Assembly: GCA_951812615.1 (NCBI GenBank)
Contig: CATOSU010000002.1
Location: 1,240,001-1,304,000, forward strand
DNA from: an uncultured Paracoccaceae bacterium
GTDB lineage: Bacteria; Pseudomonadota; Alphaproteobacteria; Rhodobacterales; Rhodobacteraceae
DNA: 64,000 nucleotides
Direction of reading: 5' to 3'
The notes beneath the pieces are model-generated. The model saw only the letters and a list, made by a program, of their open reading frames with translations, was not told the DNA's origin and did not search any database. The position numbers were made by a program, and so were the translations under genes. Below are positions 15,801 to 25,320 of this stretch, one piece after another (within the stretch, counting starts at the first letter, position 1; each line of letters begins with the position of its first letter).

Positions 15801-16904
15801 TCAGAGGCTGGCGTCCAGTGCGGCCAGCACGGCGTCACCCATTTCGGAGGTGGAAATCGGCTCCACGCCGTCTTCGCCCAGCAGATCGGCCGTGCGGGCG
15901 CCATCGGCCAGAACCTGTTCGATCGCGGCTTCCAGCCGGTCGGCCTCTTCGCCGCTGTCAAAGCTGTAACGCAGCGCCATCGCAAAGCTGAGGATGCAGG
16001 CGATCGGGTTCGCCTTGCCCTGGCCGGCGATATCCGGGGCCGAACCGTGGACGGGTTCATAGAGCGCCTTGGGGCGTCCGTTGGCCATCGGTGCCCCCAG
16101 CGAGGCCGACGGCAGCATTCCCAGCGAGCCGGTCAGCATGGCGGCGGCATCTGACAGCATATCGCCAAAGAGGTTGTCGGTGACGATCACGTCGAACTGC
16201 TTGGGCCAGCGGCACAGCTGCATCGCGCCGGCGTCCGCATACATATGGCTCAGCTCGACTTCCGGATAGTCCTTGCCAACCTCGGTCACGACTTCGCGCC
16301 ACAGCACGCCCGATTCCATCACGTTGGCCTTTTCCATCGAGCACAGTTTCTTGTTGCGGCGCATCGCCAGTTCGAAGGCCGAGCGTGCGACGCGGTCGAT
16401 CTCGCTCTCGGTATAGCGCTGTGTATTGATGCCGACGCGTTCGTTGCCTTCTTCGATGATCCCGCGCGGTTCACCGAAATAGATGCCCGAGGTGAGTTCG
16501 CGCACGATGACGATGTCGAGCCCGGCCACGACTTCGGTCTTGAGCGAGGAGAAGTCGGCAAGCGCGTCAAAACACTGGGCCGGGCGCAGGTTGGCGTAGA
16601 GGTCCATTTCCTTGCGCAGCCGCAGCAGGCCGCGTTCGGGTTTCACGCTGAAATCGAGTTCGTCGTATTTGGGGCCGCCGACGGCGCCCAGCAGTACCGC
16701 ATCAGCGTCCTGGGCCTTGGCCATGGTGTCGTCGTGCAGCGGGGTGCCGTGGGCGTCATAGGCCGCACCGCCGACGAGATCTTCGCTCACATCGAAGGAC
16801 AGGCCGCGGTTTGTGCCGTACCAATCGATGATCCGCCGCACCTGCGTCATGACTTCGGGACCGATGCCGTCTCCGGGCAGAATGAGCAGCGAAGGGTTGG
16901 ACAT
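15801..16904 (-). CDS. leuB: 3-isopropylmalate dehydrogenase
   Basis: Oxidatively decarboxylates 3-isopropylmalate to 2-oxoisocaproate with NAD in leucine synthesis. The 367 residues begin with [11 protein letters not shown] and include [14 protein letters not shown] (family-diagnostic), the substrate loop [21 protein letters not shown] region, and the Asp-rich metal site [14 protein letters not shown] with [16 protein letters not shown] near the adenine pocket. Full length. It lies 6 kb from leuD and 7 kb from leuC on the same strand, so it is separately transcribed, with its own terminator. Confidence 0.97.
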   Translation of the reverse strand: MSNPSLLILPGDGIGPEVMTQVRRIIDWYGTNRGLSFDVSEDLVGGAAYDAHGTPLHDDTMAKAQDADAVLLGAVGGPKYDELDFSVKPERGLLRLRKEMDLYANLRPAQCFDALADFSSLKTEVVAGLDIVIVRELTSGIYFGEPRGIIEEGNERVGINTQRYTESEIDRVARSAFELAMRRNKKLCSMEKANVMESGVLWREVVTEVGKDYPEVELSHMYADAGAMQLCRWPKQFDVIVTDNLFGDMLSDAAAMLTGSLGMLPSASLGAPMANGRPKALYEPVHGSAPDIAGQGKANPIACILSFAMALRYSFDSGEEADRLEAAIEQVLADGARTADLLGEDGVEPISTSEMGDAVLAALDASL

Positions 16905-16992
16905 TTCGATCTCCTGTCGTTTGATTTCAACCGGGCCTAGCCCGCGGCCCCGGTGCGGTCAATAGGACGCGATTTCTCATGGCTGATATCCG

Positions 16993-17907
16993 TCAGATTG
17001 TCCCGGCTGGCGGGTTGTTCTGGCTTCGCAGGGCTTCGGCAATCAGGGTCCAGACCCGCCGGACCCGGGGCGTGCGGTACAACGCTTCGTGCGCGGCCAG
17101 CCAGAGCGGGAGTGGCGGGATTTGCAGGCCCAGATCCAGTTCCTCGGTCAGGGGATCGGCGCGTCCGACGTCAACCTGCGAAAACCCGACGCCGCAGCCG
17201 GCGCGGACCAGTTGCCAATAGGCCGCCTGATCGTCGCAGCGCAGGGCGAAGTTTTCCGGCGTGGTCGCCCAGCCCAGATCGCGCATGGTCTGGAGGATCA
17301 GGTCATTGCTGTCATATCCCACCAGGTCGTGGTCAAACAGGTCCTCGGGGCAGGTTGGGTGACCGGCCCGGGCCAGATAGCTTCGGGCGGCAAAGCAGCC
17401 CAGCCGCAGGTCTGCAATATGGGCGGTCACAACGTCCAATTGCGTTGGCCGGTACATGCGCAGGGCGATATCGGCGGCGCGGAACATCAGGTTTTCGGTT
17501 CCGTCGCTGGGCACCAGCTCGATCTGTATCTGTGGTTCGAGCGTGCGGATGTCTGCCAGCACGGCGGGCAGGACGAAGTTGGAGATGAAAACACTGGCGG
17601 TGATCCGTACGGTCCCGTCCAGATCAGCGGCCTTTCCGGCGTGGGCGAGTTCCAGCGATCCGAAGGCATCGCGCATGCGCTGGGCATGGGGCAGCAGATC
17701 TTCGCCCTCGGGCGTCAGGCGCAGGCCCCGCGGATGGCGTTCGAACAGGCGCAGGTCCAGATTTTGTTCCAGCGTCCTGATCTGACGGCCAAGGGTCGGC
17801 TGGCTCTGACCAAGCTGGCGTGCAGCGGCAGAGAGCGATCCGCATTCTGCGACGGCCAGAAACGGCGGAATCAGGGACCAGTCGAGGGTCAGTCTGGGGC
17901 TATCCAT
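16993..17907 (-). CDS. LysR family transcriptional regulator
   Basis: A 304-residue LysR regulator with N-terminal winged HTH (FLAVAECGSLSAAARQLGQSQPTLGRQI, split here by eye at residues 17-44) and a substrate-binding domain from about residue 95 (TVRITASVFISNFVLPAVLA). It is divergent from the NAD(P)-binding protein at 18002. ATTCA/TGAAT half-sites straddle its start codon and the intergenic region, consistent with autoregulation and control of that neighbour. Its effector is unknown. It lies 88 bases upstream of leuB on the same strand but has no evident role in leucine synthesis. Confidence 0.9.
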   Translation of the reverse strand: MDSPRLTLDWSLIPPFLAVAECGSLSAAARQLGQSQPTLGRQIRTLEQNLDLRLFERHPRGLRLTPEGEDLLPHAQRMRDAFGSLELAHAGKAADLDGTVRITASVFISNFVLPAVLADIRTLEPQIQIELVPSDGTENLMFRAADIALRMYRPTQLDVVTAHIADLRLGCFAARSYLARAGHPTCPEDLFDHDLVGYDSNDLILQTMRDLGWATTPENFALRCDDQAAYWQLVRAGCGVGFSQVDVGRADPLTEELDLGLQIPPLPLWLAAHEALYRTPRVRRVWTLIAEALRSQNNPPAGTI

Positions 17908-17961
17908 TCAATAATGAATACCTAACATACGATTCGCCGCAATTCATGTTTGACAGTGAAT
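17906..17961. promoter_or_regulatory. Pair of ATTCA/TGAAT inverted repeats (candidate LysR sites)
   Basis: ATTCA-N4-TGAAT at 17906-17919 overlaps the LysR start codon, and ATTCA-N10-TGAAT at 17942-17961 lies toward the divergent gene. Two sites with the same half-sequence in a LysR divergent region fit a recognition site plus an activation site. Confidence 0.5.
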
Positions 17962-18001
17962 GGTTAATTCTTTGGCAGTCACAGGTTTTTGGAGAATACA
18001 C

Positions 18002-18922
18002 ATGTCAGGTTCTGCACTGATTCTCGGATCGGCCGGCCGCTTTGGGCGTCAGGCCGCGGATGCGTTTGAGGCTGCCGGCTGGACCGTTGTCCGGTTTCAC
18101 CGGGGGCGCGACGATCTGGCGACGCTCGCCAGACAGGCGGATGTCGTGGTGAATGGCTGGAACCTGCCTTACACCGAATGGGCCGGCACGGTTCCGGGAC
18201 TGACAGCGGATGTGATCGCCGCCGTGCAGGGGACGGATGCTACCGTCATTTTACCGGGCAATGTATATGTCTTCGGACAGGACGCGCCGGCACCATGGGG
18301 GCCGGGCACCCCGCACAGGGCGCAAAACCCGCTGGGCCGCGTGCGTTGTGTGATGGAGCAGGCCTATCGTGACGCCGGCGTGCGCACGATCGTGCTGAGG
18401 GCCGGGGATTTTCTCGACACGGCCGCATCGGGCAACTGGTTTGACCGGATCATGGCCAAATCACTGGACAAAGGTGTTTTGACCTACCCGGGCGATCCCG
18501 ATGCGCGTCATGCGTGGGGGTTCCTGCCGGACATGGCCAAGGCAGCCGTGATGCTGGCGGAAAAGCGCAGCACATTGTCGGTGTTCTGCGATGTGCCGTT
18601 TCCGGGTTACACGCTGACCGGTCGTGAGATTTGTCATACGCTGGGCAATGTCATGGGAAAACCGGTCCGGCTGAAGCAAATGTCGTGGACGCCGATCCGG
18701 CTGATTTCACCGTTCTGGCCAATGGGCCGGTCGCTGCTGGAAATGCGCTATCTCTGGAATACACCGCACTGGCTGGATGCAACGGCATTCGATGCGCTGT
18801 TGCCGGGGTTCGCGCACACACCGGTTGAACAGGCATTCGGGATGGCGGTTCAGGGCGCGGGATTCGGCACCAGATCGACCCAGACCAACCGGTGGCGGCT
18901 GGCTGACAAGGCCGTGTTGTGA
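18002..18922 (+). CDS. NAD(P)-binding epimerase/dehydratase-like protein (extended SDR)
   Basis: A 306-residue protein with an atypical N-terminal Rossmann start (ALILGSAGRFGRQAA) and NVYVFGQD followed by a cofactor-proximal segment as in atypical extended SDRs. The canonical YxxxK catalytic pair is not clearly present (a YVFG-type site replaces it), so it may be a reductase or a non-catalytic NmrA-like protein. ATG 18002 is preferred since GGAGAA lies seven bases upstream. It is divergent from a LysR with candidate operator sites. Its last 73 bases overlap the end of the convergent endonuclease-like gene. Confidence 0.75.
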   Translation: MSGSALILGSAGRFGRQAADAFEAAGWTVVRFHRGRDDLATLARQADVVVNGWNLPYTEWAGTVPGLTADVIAAVQGTDATVILPGNVYVFGQDAPAPWGPGTPHRAQNPLGRVRCVMEQAYRDAGVRTIVLRAGDFLDTAASGNWFDRIMAKSLDKGVLTYPGDPDARHAWGFLPDMAKAAVMLAEKRSTLSVFCDVPFPGYTLTGREICHTLGNVMGKPVRLKQMSWTPIRLISPFWPMGRSLLEMRYLWNTPHWLDATAFDALLPGFAHTPVEQAFGMAVQGAGFGTRSTQTNRWRLADKAVL

Positions 18923-19947
18923 CCGGGCTGGCCGGGAAGGGGCCAGAAAACACCGGCGCCGGCAACGGTCCAGTCTGATGAGGGCAGGACATAGTCCGCG
19001 CGCAGACGCCCCGGGACCGGCCAGTCAACGGTATCCAGCGCGTTGTCGCCGACGTGCCCCTGATCCTCGGCCGCGGCGGCGCCGGGGCTGACCGGTTTCA
19101 CATCCTGCACCCGGGGGTCGGCAAGCAGGGCACGCACCGCCCCGGGACGCCCATCGCTGTCATCCGGGTCCATCGTGGGAGAACCGGCCAGCACGAACCG
19201 GCCTTTGGGCGCGGACCCAAAGGCACCGTCCAGAAACAGGGACCAGAACCGGGTTTCGTCGTGGTTCCGGCGGCCGTTGAAATCTTCCGGGCCGTCAAAC
19301 ACCGGAGGGACCGCCCGATAGGTCAGCAGGGTCAGCGTAGTTCCGTCCGGCAGCAAGATCGGGACGACCCAATGGGCACTGCCGGACAGGGGCACAGTGT
19401 CGTGAATGCGGGCCGAGGGAAACGGTGTGCTGTCCGCGCGGGACGGCATCAGATGCCCGGGCAGGTCGCGCCACAGGAACCCGGTGTAGTCCTGAATACC
19501 GGCCGCATCGATCGGATAACGCGACAGCACCGCCAGCCCGCCCTGTCCGGTGAACCTGCCATAGCCCCAGGCATCCGCGGCTTCGTTCAACCGGCCATTG
19601 TCGTTCAGGTCGTGCCCCGACGGCACCCCGCTGTTGGGCTTTGCGGCAAATCTGTGGGGGTAATCGACACCGGCCTGACGCAGGGCATCGGCAAAAGCCG
19701 ACAGCGCCCGGCCTTCGAAGTCCCAGTCCAGCCCCTGAATGGCCAGAATGTCGGGCGAGGTGCGGCGGATCACATCCAGAACCGCGAGAACCTGCTGGTC
19801 TTTTCCGGCCCGGATATCGCGCAGCAACAATCCGGGCCCGTCCCGGTACAGTTCCGCGTTGAAGGTGGCGACCCGCAGTTTTTCGTCGGCGAATGCCGGC
19901 AACGCCAGTAGCGACAGGACCAGCCAGAGGCCGGTCGCCCGGATCAT
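18850..19947 (-). CDS. Endonuclease/exonuclease/phosphatase-fold secreted protein
   Basis: A 365-residue protein with a signal peptide (MIRATGLWLVLSLLALPAFA). The fold is recognisable from LRVATFNAELYRDG, NGRRNHDETRFWSL, FVLAGSPTMDPDDSDG and the terminal HRLVWVDL. Several expected catalytic positions differ: the usual QE becomes QG (residues about 60) and the final SDH becomes SRH, so nuclease activity is doubtful; it may be a phosphodiesterase-like or binding variant. It starts four bases inside the upstream membrane-protein gene (ATGA overlap). Its 3' end overlaps the convergent SDR gene by 73 bases. Confidence 0.75.
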   Translation of the reverse strand: MIRATGLWLVLSLLALPAFADEKLRVATFNAELYRDGPGLLLRDIRAGKDQQVLAVLDVIRRTSPDILAIQGLDWDFEGRALSAFADALRQAGVDYPHRFAAKPNSGVPSGHDLNDNGRLNEAADAWGYGRFTGQGGLAVLSRYPIDAAGIQDYTGFLWRDLPGHLMPSRADSTPFPSARIHDTVPLSGSAHWVVPILLPDGTTLTLLTYRAVPPVFDGPEDFNGRRNHDETRFWSLFLDGAFGSAPKGRFVLAGSPTMDPDDSDGRPGAVRALLADPRVQDVKPVSPGAAAAEDQGHVGDNALDTVDWPVPGRLRADYVLPSSDWTVAGAGVFWPLPGQPGHNTALSASRHRLVWVDLVPNPAP

Positions 19948-20777
19948 GCGGCCTGCATGTTTTCTGCGCTGGCGTAGGTGCGGCGGCGCTTTTCTTCGAT
20001 CAGTTCGGAAATGCGGAACAGCGCGATGCCGCGAATGACCATGCTGACCGGCAGGAAGGCCCAGCCCGCAACCATCCAGATCATGAAGTGAGGATTGGAC
20101 AGGCTGATCGGCGGTATCACGGCCGAGCTGAGCTGAATGACGGCCGGGATGAGGAAAGGCAGCAGGGCGCCAAGGATGATGTTGACCCGCCCGTCCCGCT
20201 GGAGCCGCTGAACCACGTCCTTGCCTGCTGTCGGATCGAAAAGCGGGAGGTTCACCCAGACGTTGAACGCGCCATTGGAGATCGGCCAGCCTCCGACCCG
20301 TACAACCAGAAAAAACACGGCGACGGCCAACAGAGCGATCAGATAGCAAATCCCGGCCCCCGAACGGACGAGATGCACTGTCAGGGGCGACACGTCCGAC
20401 GGCAACATCAGCACAACCATCCGCACCGGTGAATACGGGAAATCCAGGGCACTGCCGACGAGGGCGGAGATGGCCGAAACCACCCCGGTCAGGTTGGTCG
20501 GCTGATAGTGGTGCTTGCTGATGATCGACAGGACGATCACCAAGGTCAGCAGGGTCACGAACCGGATGCGATTGATTGGCGGTGCGTCACGAAACTCGAC
20601 GAAGGTGGGATAGGCAGTGCGGTATTCCAGAAATGTCGCAGTTGCTGCGATGATCGCCAACAGCGCGGCGATCTCGCTTGGTCCTGCGGAATGCGACCCA
20701 AGCAGCAAAGACGGGGTCGCAACCAGCAGACCCACTAAAAGCGCTCTCATCGCTGCGCCTGGTATTTGCGCAATCAC
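19944..20777 (-). CDS. Conserved-looking polytopic membrane protein, function unknown
   Basis: A 277-residue protein with about six or seven membrane helices and a charged cytosolic tail (ELIEEKRRRTYASAENMQ). I do not recognise the family. The GTG start at 20777 has AAGGGA seven bases upstream; ATG 20750 is an alternative. Its TGA overlaps the start of the secreted endonuclease-like gene (ATGA), so the two are co-translated and may work together at the envelope. Confidence 0.65.
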   Translation of the reverse strand: MIAQIPGAAMRALLVGLLVATPSLLLGSHSAGPSEIAALLAIIAATATFLEYRTAYPTFVEFRDAPPINRIRFVTLLTLVIVLSIISKHHYQPTNLTGVVSAISALVGSALDFPYSPVRMVVLMLPSDVSPLTVHLVRSGAGICYLIALLAVAVFFLVVRVGGWPISNGAFNVWVNLPLFDPTAGKDVVQRLQRDGRVNIILGALLPFLIPAVIQLSSAVIPPISLSNPHFMIWMVAGWAFLPVSMVIRGIALFRISELIEEKRRRTYASAENMQAA

Positions 20778-21152
20778 TATTCGATCCCTTCAACTTGGAC
20801 AGGTCAGGTGCTTTGCCCAACCATTTTTCCAACTTGATCCCGCCAAACGGCGGATGCCTCATTGTTGCGATTGTTTTGCCGGTTTTGCCGAAGTCGCTCA
20901 AGAGACGACACCACAACACACTGTATTTGAGGCAAAAACGTGCAAGCACTGGTGCGCCTTTGCATCAATCCGTGGTTGGAACTGCGGCGCATTACGGCCC
21001 ACCTACCAGATTTTGCGCAACTCATCAGATGGACCACAAACCGCGGATTTTGCGCCTGCCCCGGCGGTCCTGCGGCGGAATGTTCCATGTCAAAACGTCG
21101 AGAGCCTATATATTAGAAAAATGTAATATGTAGTTCGTTAGGAGGACAAGAC
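20778..21152. other. 375-bp divergent intergenic region
   Basis: It separates the membrane/endonuclease-like operon from the membrane protein at 21153. No gene was seen in it. The rightmost part is AT-rich and holds a palindrome at 21110-21129 and the AGGAGG ribosome binding site for 21153. Nothing else stands out. Confidence 0.6.
21110..21129. promoter_or_regulatory. ATATTA-N8-TAATAT palindrome, candidate ArsR-type operator
   Basis: A perfect 6-bp inverted repeat with an 8-base spacer, 24 bases before the start codon of the membrane protein at 21153. Sulfur-responsive ArsR-family repressors (SqrR/BigR type) bind ATT-N8-AAT-like sites, so a redox or sulfur-responsive operator is possible. 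The regulator is not in the window. Confidence 0.45.
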
Positions 21153-22370
21153 ATGTCCATGATATCCGCACAGGCAATCCGCGACCGGTATTCGCCGCTC
21201 TATTTTCTTGCCACGCTCGGCTCTGGCGGGCTGATGGTGACGTTTTTTATGTACCTGATGTTCTGGGTTCCCCATCCCGGCCAACCCGTCCCGGTATTCG
21301 AAGACATTCTTTCCGCCTACACAACCGGCGGGCTGCCGATGAAAGCCGCGATACTGGTGGCGGCACTGGGTATCGCAGGGTTCGCGATCCTCATGATCCG
21401 CACCCTGATCTGGAACCTCGGCGCCCTCGCCGCCTTTCGCAAGACCGAGGCTTACACGGCTTTGCGCAACAGCAACGCGGAAACGCAGATGCTGGCCATT
21501 CCGCTTGCGCTGGCAATGGTCGTCAACGGAGGGTTTATTCTGGGTCTGGTATTTGTTCCCGGCCTGTGGGGTGTTGTAGAATACCTGTTCCCGATGGCGA
21601 TGATCACGTTTCTGGCAATCGGCGTTTACGCGATGCGCCTGATGGCGGATTTCTTTGGCCGTGCACTGGTCGACGGCGGGTTTGACTGTTCCAAGAACAA
21701 CAGCTTTGCGCAGATCCTGCCGTCCTTTGCGCTGGCGATGGTCGGTGTCGGGCTGGCGGCCCCTGCCGCGATGAGCTCGGTCCCGCTGATCACGGGTATC
21801 AGCTATATCGCGTCGAGCTTCTTCATCGTTTCGGCGGTTCTTCTTGCGGCGGTCAATCTGGTGCTGGGAATGCGCGCGATGATGGAAAGCGGCGCGAATG
21901 CGGAAAGTGCGCCCACGCTGCTGGTCATTGTTCCGCTGGTGACGGTTTTGTCCATCGCGTTCCTGCGGCTGAACCACGGTCTGCATGTTCATTTTGATGA
22001 CCACGGCACCAAGGTCGATACATTCACGATGCTGACCACCGGGCTGATGATTCAGCTGAGCGTGGCCGCGCTGGGCCTGACCGTTCTGCGTCGGTTTGGG
22101 TATGTCAGCCAATACGTGACCGGCACAGCACGGTCCGCAGGGTCCTATGCACTGGTTTGTCCGGGGGTGGCCCTGTCGGTCATGACCCATTTCTATCTGA
22201 ACAAGGGCCTTGTAGCCGTCGGGCTGGTTGACAAGTTCTCGGTTGCCTATTTTGCCATCTCGGCCATCGCGATTGCTCTGCAGGTTGCCATGATCTGGCT
22301 GGTGTTCAAGCTGAACGCCAAGCACTTCCGCAGCGAAGGGGCGCAGGGAACGGCCGTTCCTGCCGAGTAA
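21153..22370 (+). CDS. Ten-helix membrane protein (possibly TsoY/TDT-like)
   Basis: A 405-residue integral membrane protein with about ten predicted helices and a short cytosolic C-tail. The segment GGFDCSKNNSFAQILPSFALAM carries a single conspicuous Cys at a helix start. The overall pattern recalls TDT/SLAC1-like channels and the family catalogued as TsoY (seleno)proteins, but I am not certain of this. A strong RBS (AGGAGG) precedes ATG 21153. A palindromic operator candidate lies just upstream and a bidirectional terminator just downstream, so it is a single-gene unit. Confidence 0.65.
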   Translation: MSMISAQAIRDRYSPLYFLATLGSGGLMVTFFMYLMFWVPHPGQPVPVFEDILSAYTTGGLPMKAAILVAALGIAGFAILMIRTLIWNLGALAAFRKTEAYTALRNSNAETQMLAIPLALAMVVNGGFILGLVFVPGLWGVVEYLFPMAMITFLAIGVYAMRLMADFFGRALVDGGFDCSKNNSFAQILPSFALAMVGVGLAAPAAMSSVPLITGISYIASSFFIVSAVLLAAVNLVLGMRAMMESGANAESAPTLLVIVPLVTVLSIAFLRLNHGLHVHFDDHGTKVDTFTMLTTGLMIQLSVAALGLTVLRRFGYVSQYVTGTARSAGSYALVCPGVALSVMTHFYLNKGLVAVGLVDKFSVAYFAISAIAIALQVAMIWLVFKLNAKHFRSEGAQGTAVPAE

Positions 22371-22386
22371 TCAGCGCCCAAATGAA

Positions 22387-22419
22387 AATGAACCGGCCCG
22401 TCAAACGGGCCGGTTCATT
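22387..22419. terminator. Bidirectional terminator between 21153 gene and leuD
   Basis: A perfect 15-bp stem (22387-22401 with 22405-22419), loop CAA, with ATTCGTTT after it on the plus strand and TTTTCATTT on the minus strand. It sits in the 70-base gap between convergent genes and serves both. Confidence 0.85.
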
Positions 22420-22440
22420 CGTTTCAGATCGGTTTTGGGG

Positions 22441-23046
22441 TCAGACCCAGGGACGCTCCGCCGAGGCCCGGTTTTCAAAGCTTTCGATTGCGGCGGCCTT
22501 TTCCATCGTCAGACCGATGTCGTCCAAACCATCCAGCAGGCATTTCTTGCGGAACGGATCGAGTTCGAAGGACACGACTTCGCCGTCGGAGGTGGTGATC
22601 GTCTGGTCTTCGAGATTGACCGTCATGCGTGCGTTTTCGCCCTTCTCCGCGTCGGACATCAGAAGGTCGACGGTTTCCTGCGGCAGGGCAATGGGCAGGA
22701 TGCCGTTCTTGAAGCAGTTGTTGTAGAAAATGTCGGCAAAGCTGGGTGCGATAACACAGCGGATGCCGAAATCCTTGATCGCCCAAGGGGCATGTTCGCG
22801 CGATGAACCGCAGCCGAAATTGTCCCCGGCCACGATGATTTCGGTGTTGCGATAGGCGGGCTGATTCAGAATGAAATCAGGGATTTCATTGCCGTCCGAA
22901 TCGTAGCGCATTTCGTCGAACAGATTTACGCCCAGCCCTGAACGCTTGATGGTTTTCAGGAACTGTTTGGGAATGATCATGTCCGTGTCGACATTGATTT
23001 GCGGCATCGGGGCCGCGACACCGGTGAGTGTCTCAAACTTGTCCAT
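22441..23046 (-). CDS. leuD: 3-isopropylmalate dehydratase small subunit
   Basis: The swivel-domain subunit of isopropylmalate isomerase, working with LeuC on 2-isopropylmalate. 201 residues, normal for the class. [14 protein letters not shown] and [17 protein letters not shown] are diagnostic. ATG 23046 is preferred to the longer frame, which adds a basic leader unlike the family. LeuC is upstream on the same strand, with an HdeD-like gene between them. Confidence 0.96.
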   Translation of the reverse strand: MDKFETLTGVAAPMPQINVDTDMIIPKQFLKTIKRSGLGVNLFDEMRYDSDGNEIPDFILNQPAYRNTEIIVAGDNFGCGSSREHAPWAIKDFGIRCVIAPSFADIFYNNCFKNGILPIALPQETVDLLMSDAEKGENARMTVNLEDQTITTSDGEVVSFELDPFRKKCLLDGLDDIGLTMEKAAAIESFENRASAERPWV

Positions 23047-23220
23047 CTGTCTCTCCTTGCAAGCGTGGTCTCTTAAGCATGACTTCGCAGCAGAGACAAG
23101 ATGCCGGGCCCGGCCATCACGTCGGCGGGCCGTTCGACCCGGTGTGCAGGCAGGCACGAAATTCGGGCCCGGAACAATGTTGCCGCGGGCCCGGTTTTCA
23201 GTTGGATGGCAGTCCCGGGG

Positions 23221-23751
23221 TCAGGCTTGCAGCCGGTCTTTGACCGTGCGCAGGAAAAACGCCAGGACGATCAGCCCGACGCCGTTGAACAACAATTCGA
23301 TCCCCAGCAGAATGCCCAGCAGGCTGGGCGCGACGACAAAGAAGTTCGCGGCGATATAACCCGCCAGCAGGATTGTCAGAGCGCCGGAAATCAGCATCGG
23401 CCAGAAAAACGGCGTGTCACGCATGCTGAACGAGGTCACCAGCCGGGCGATCCCGGTTGCCGCGAACAGGATCGTGACCAGCAGGGCCAGAGACATGACA
23501 CCTTCGAGCGGGCGGAACATCAGCGAAACGCCGATGAGCACCATGAAAAGACCGATGACGATGCCGACCAGCTTCGCCCACATGCCCTCTTCGCCAAAAC
23601 CGGCAATGATCTGGAACACGCCCGATGCGGCGAACAGAATGCCGGCCATGACCGTGACGGACACGGATGCGGCAATTGGATTGGCCAGAACGAAGAGGCC
23701 AAACAAAATGGACAGGATACCGAGTATTAGCCACTTGACCCAGACTTTCAT
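23221..23751 (-). CDS. HdeD-like membrane protein (DUF308)
   Basis: A 176-residue protein with six predicted membrane helices in three pairs, each with the DUF308 pattern (GILSILFGLFVLANP; GIVIGLFMVLIGVSLMFRP; ISGALTILLAGYIA). E. coli HdeD contributes to acid resistance at high cell density; a similar stress role is plausible here. It lies between leuC and leuD on the same strand with gaps of about 160-175 bases, so it may be co-transcribed, though a functional link to leucine synthesis is not evident. Confidence 0.85.
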   Translation of the reverse strand: MKVWVKWLILGILSILFGLFVLANPIAASVSVTVMAGILFAASGVFQIIAGFGEEGMWAKLVGIVIGLFMVLIGVSLMFRPLEGVMSLALLVTILFAATGIARLVTSFSMRDTPFFWPMLISGALTILLAGYIAANFFVVAPSLLGILLGIELLFNGVGLIVLAFFLRTVKDRLQA

Positions 23752-23913
23752 GGGAGCCTCCTAGGTTGATTTGCATCTCCCCATTACAGGAGAATTCGAT
23801 TTTTTGTAAGGTTTTGAGCAGTGCTGCCCGCGGATGGCAGCGTGCTGGCGCTGAAATGCGCCAGTGACGGCAGACGGATCAGGGCCGGATGCGGTGTTCC
23901 GGCCCCGCCGGTG

Positions 23914-25320
23914 TTACAGAAGTTCGCGCACGTCGGTGAGGCGTCCGGTGACAGCCGCTGCTGCCGCCATCGCAGGAGACACCAGATGCGTACGGCCGCC
24001 GCGGCCCTGGCGGCCTTCGAAGTTGCGGTTCGACGTCGATGCACAACGTTCGCCCGGCTGCAGCTGGTCGGGGTTCATCGCGAGGCACATCGAACAGCCG
24101 GCAAGCCGCCATTCGAACCCGGCCTCGGTGAAGACATCGGCCAGCCCCTCTTCTTCGGCCTGCGCCCGGACCAGACCCGATCCGGGGACGACCATGGCGC
24201 GCATCCCGTCCTTGATCTTTTTTCCTTTGACGATTTCGGCGGCGGCACGCAGGTCTTCGATCCGGCCATTGGTGCAGGAGCCGATGAACACCGTGTCGAT
24301 CTCGACCTCGTTCAGCGGTATGCCCGAGGTCAGTCCCATGTAGTCCAGCGAGCGTCGGACGGCGTCGACCTTGCCGCCTTCGAAATCTTCCGGGCTGGGC
24401 ACGGAGGCGGTGATCGGCAGCACGTCCTCGGGCGAGGTGCCCCATGTGACCACGGGGGCAATATCTTCGCCCCGGATCGTTACGACCTTGTCCCAATGCG
24501 CGTCATCATCGGAATAAAGCGTCTTCCACCATGCCAGTGCCGCTTCCCACTGGGCACCCTTGGGCGCGTGCGGGCGGCCCTGAACATATTCAAAGGTCTT
24601 TTCGTCGGGCGCGATCAGGCCGGCGCGCGCGCCGCCTTCGATTGCCATGTTGCAGACGGTCATGCGGCCTTCCATCGAAAGATCACGGATCGCTTCGCCG
24701 CAATATTCGATAACGTAACCGGTGCCGCCGGCGGTGCCGGTTTCTCCGATCACCGACAGGGTGATGTCCTTGGCCGTGACGCCCGGCGCAAGCTTGCCGG
24801 TGATCTCGACCTTCATGTTTTTCGATTTTTTCTGGATCAGCGTCTGCGTTGCCAGCACGTGCTCGACCTCGGAGGTGCCGATGCCATGTGCCAGCGCGCC
24901 GAATGCACCATGCGTGGCGGTGTGGCTGTCGCCGCAGACAACGGTCATGCCCGGCAGGGTCCAGCCCTGCTCGGGGCCGACGATATGCACGATGCCCTGC
25001 CGGATATCGGTCACCGGGTAATAGTGGATCCCGAAATCCCTGGCGTTCTGGTCGAGCGCGGCGACCTGAACAGCGCTGTCTTCGGTCATGTTGGCCGGGT
25101 CTTCGCGGCCCGGCGTGGTGGGAACGTTGTGGTCGGGCACCGCGATCGTCTTGTCGGGCGCGCGCACCGTGCGTCCGGACATACGCAGCCCTTCGAAGGC
25201 CTGCGGGCTGGTCACCTCGTGGACAAGGTGACGGTCGATATACAGAAGGCAGGTGCCATCTTCGGCCTCGTGGGCAAGATGGGCATCCCAGATTTTATCA
25301 TAAAGTGTCTTGGCGGACAT
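23914..25320 (-). CDS. leuC: 3-isopropylmalate dehydratase large subunit
   Basis: The [4Fe-4S] aconitase-type subunit of isopropylmalate isomerase. The 468 residues are full length. Motifs include [20 protein letters not shown] near the N-terminus, [15 protein letters not shown], the cluster ligands in [14 protein letters not shown] and [11 protein letters not shown], and the C-terminal [23 protein letters not shown] region. I start at ATG 25320 (MSAKTLYDK); the longer frame adds seven unlikely residues. It heads a leuC / HdeD-like / leuD run. Confidence 0.97.
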   Translation of the reverse strand: MSAKTLYDKIWDAHLAHEAEDGTCLLYIDRHLVHEVTSPQAFEGLRMSGRTVRAPDKTIAVPDHNVPTTPGREDPANMTEDSAVQVAALDQNARDFGIHYYPVTDIRQGIVHIVGPEQGWTLPGMTVVCGDSHTATHGAFGALAHGIGTSEVEHVLATQTLIQKKSKNMKVEITGKLAPGVTAKDITLSVIGETGTAGGTGYVIEYCGEAIRDLSMEGRMTVCNMAIEGGARAGLIAPDEKTFEYVQGRPHAPKGAQWEAALAWWKTLYSDDDAHWDKVVTIRGEDIAPVVTWGTSPEDVLPITASVPSPEDFEGGKVDAVRRSLDYMGLTSGIPLNEVEIDTVFIGSCTNGRIEDLRAAAEIVKGKKIKDGMRAMVVPGSGLVRAQAEEEGLADVFTEAGFEWRLAGCSMCLAMNPDQLQPGERCASTSNRNFEGRQGRGGRTHLVSPAMAAAAAVTGRLTDVRELL

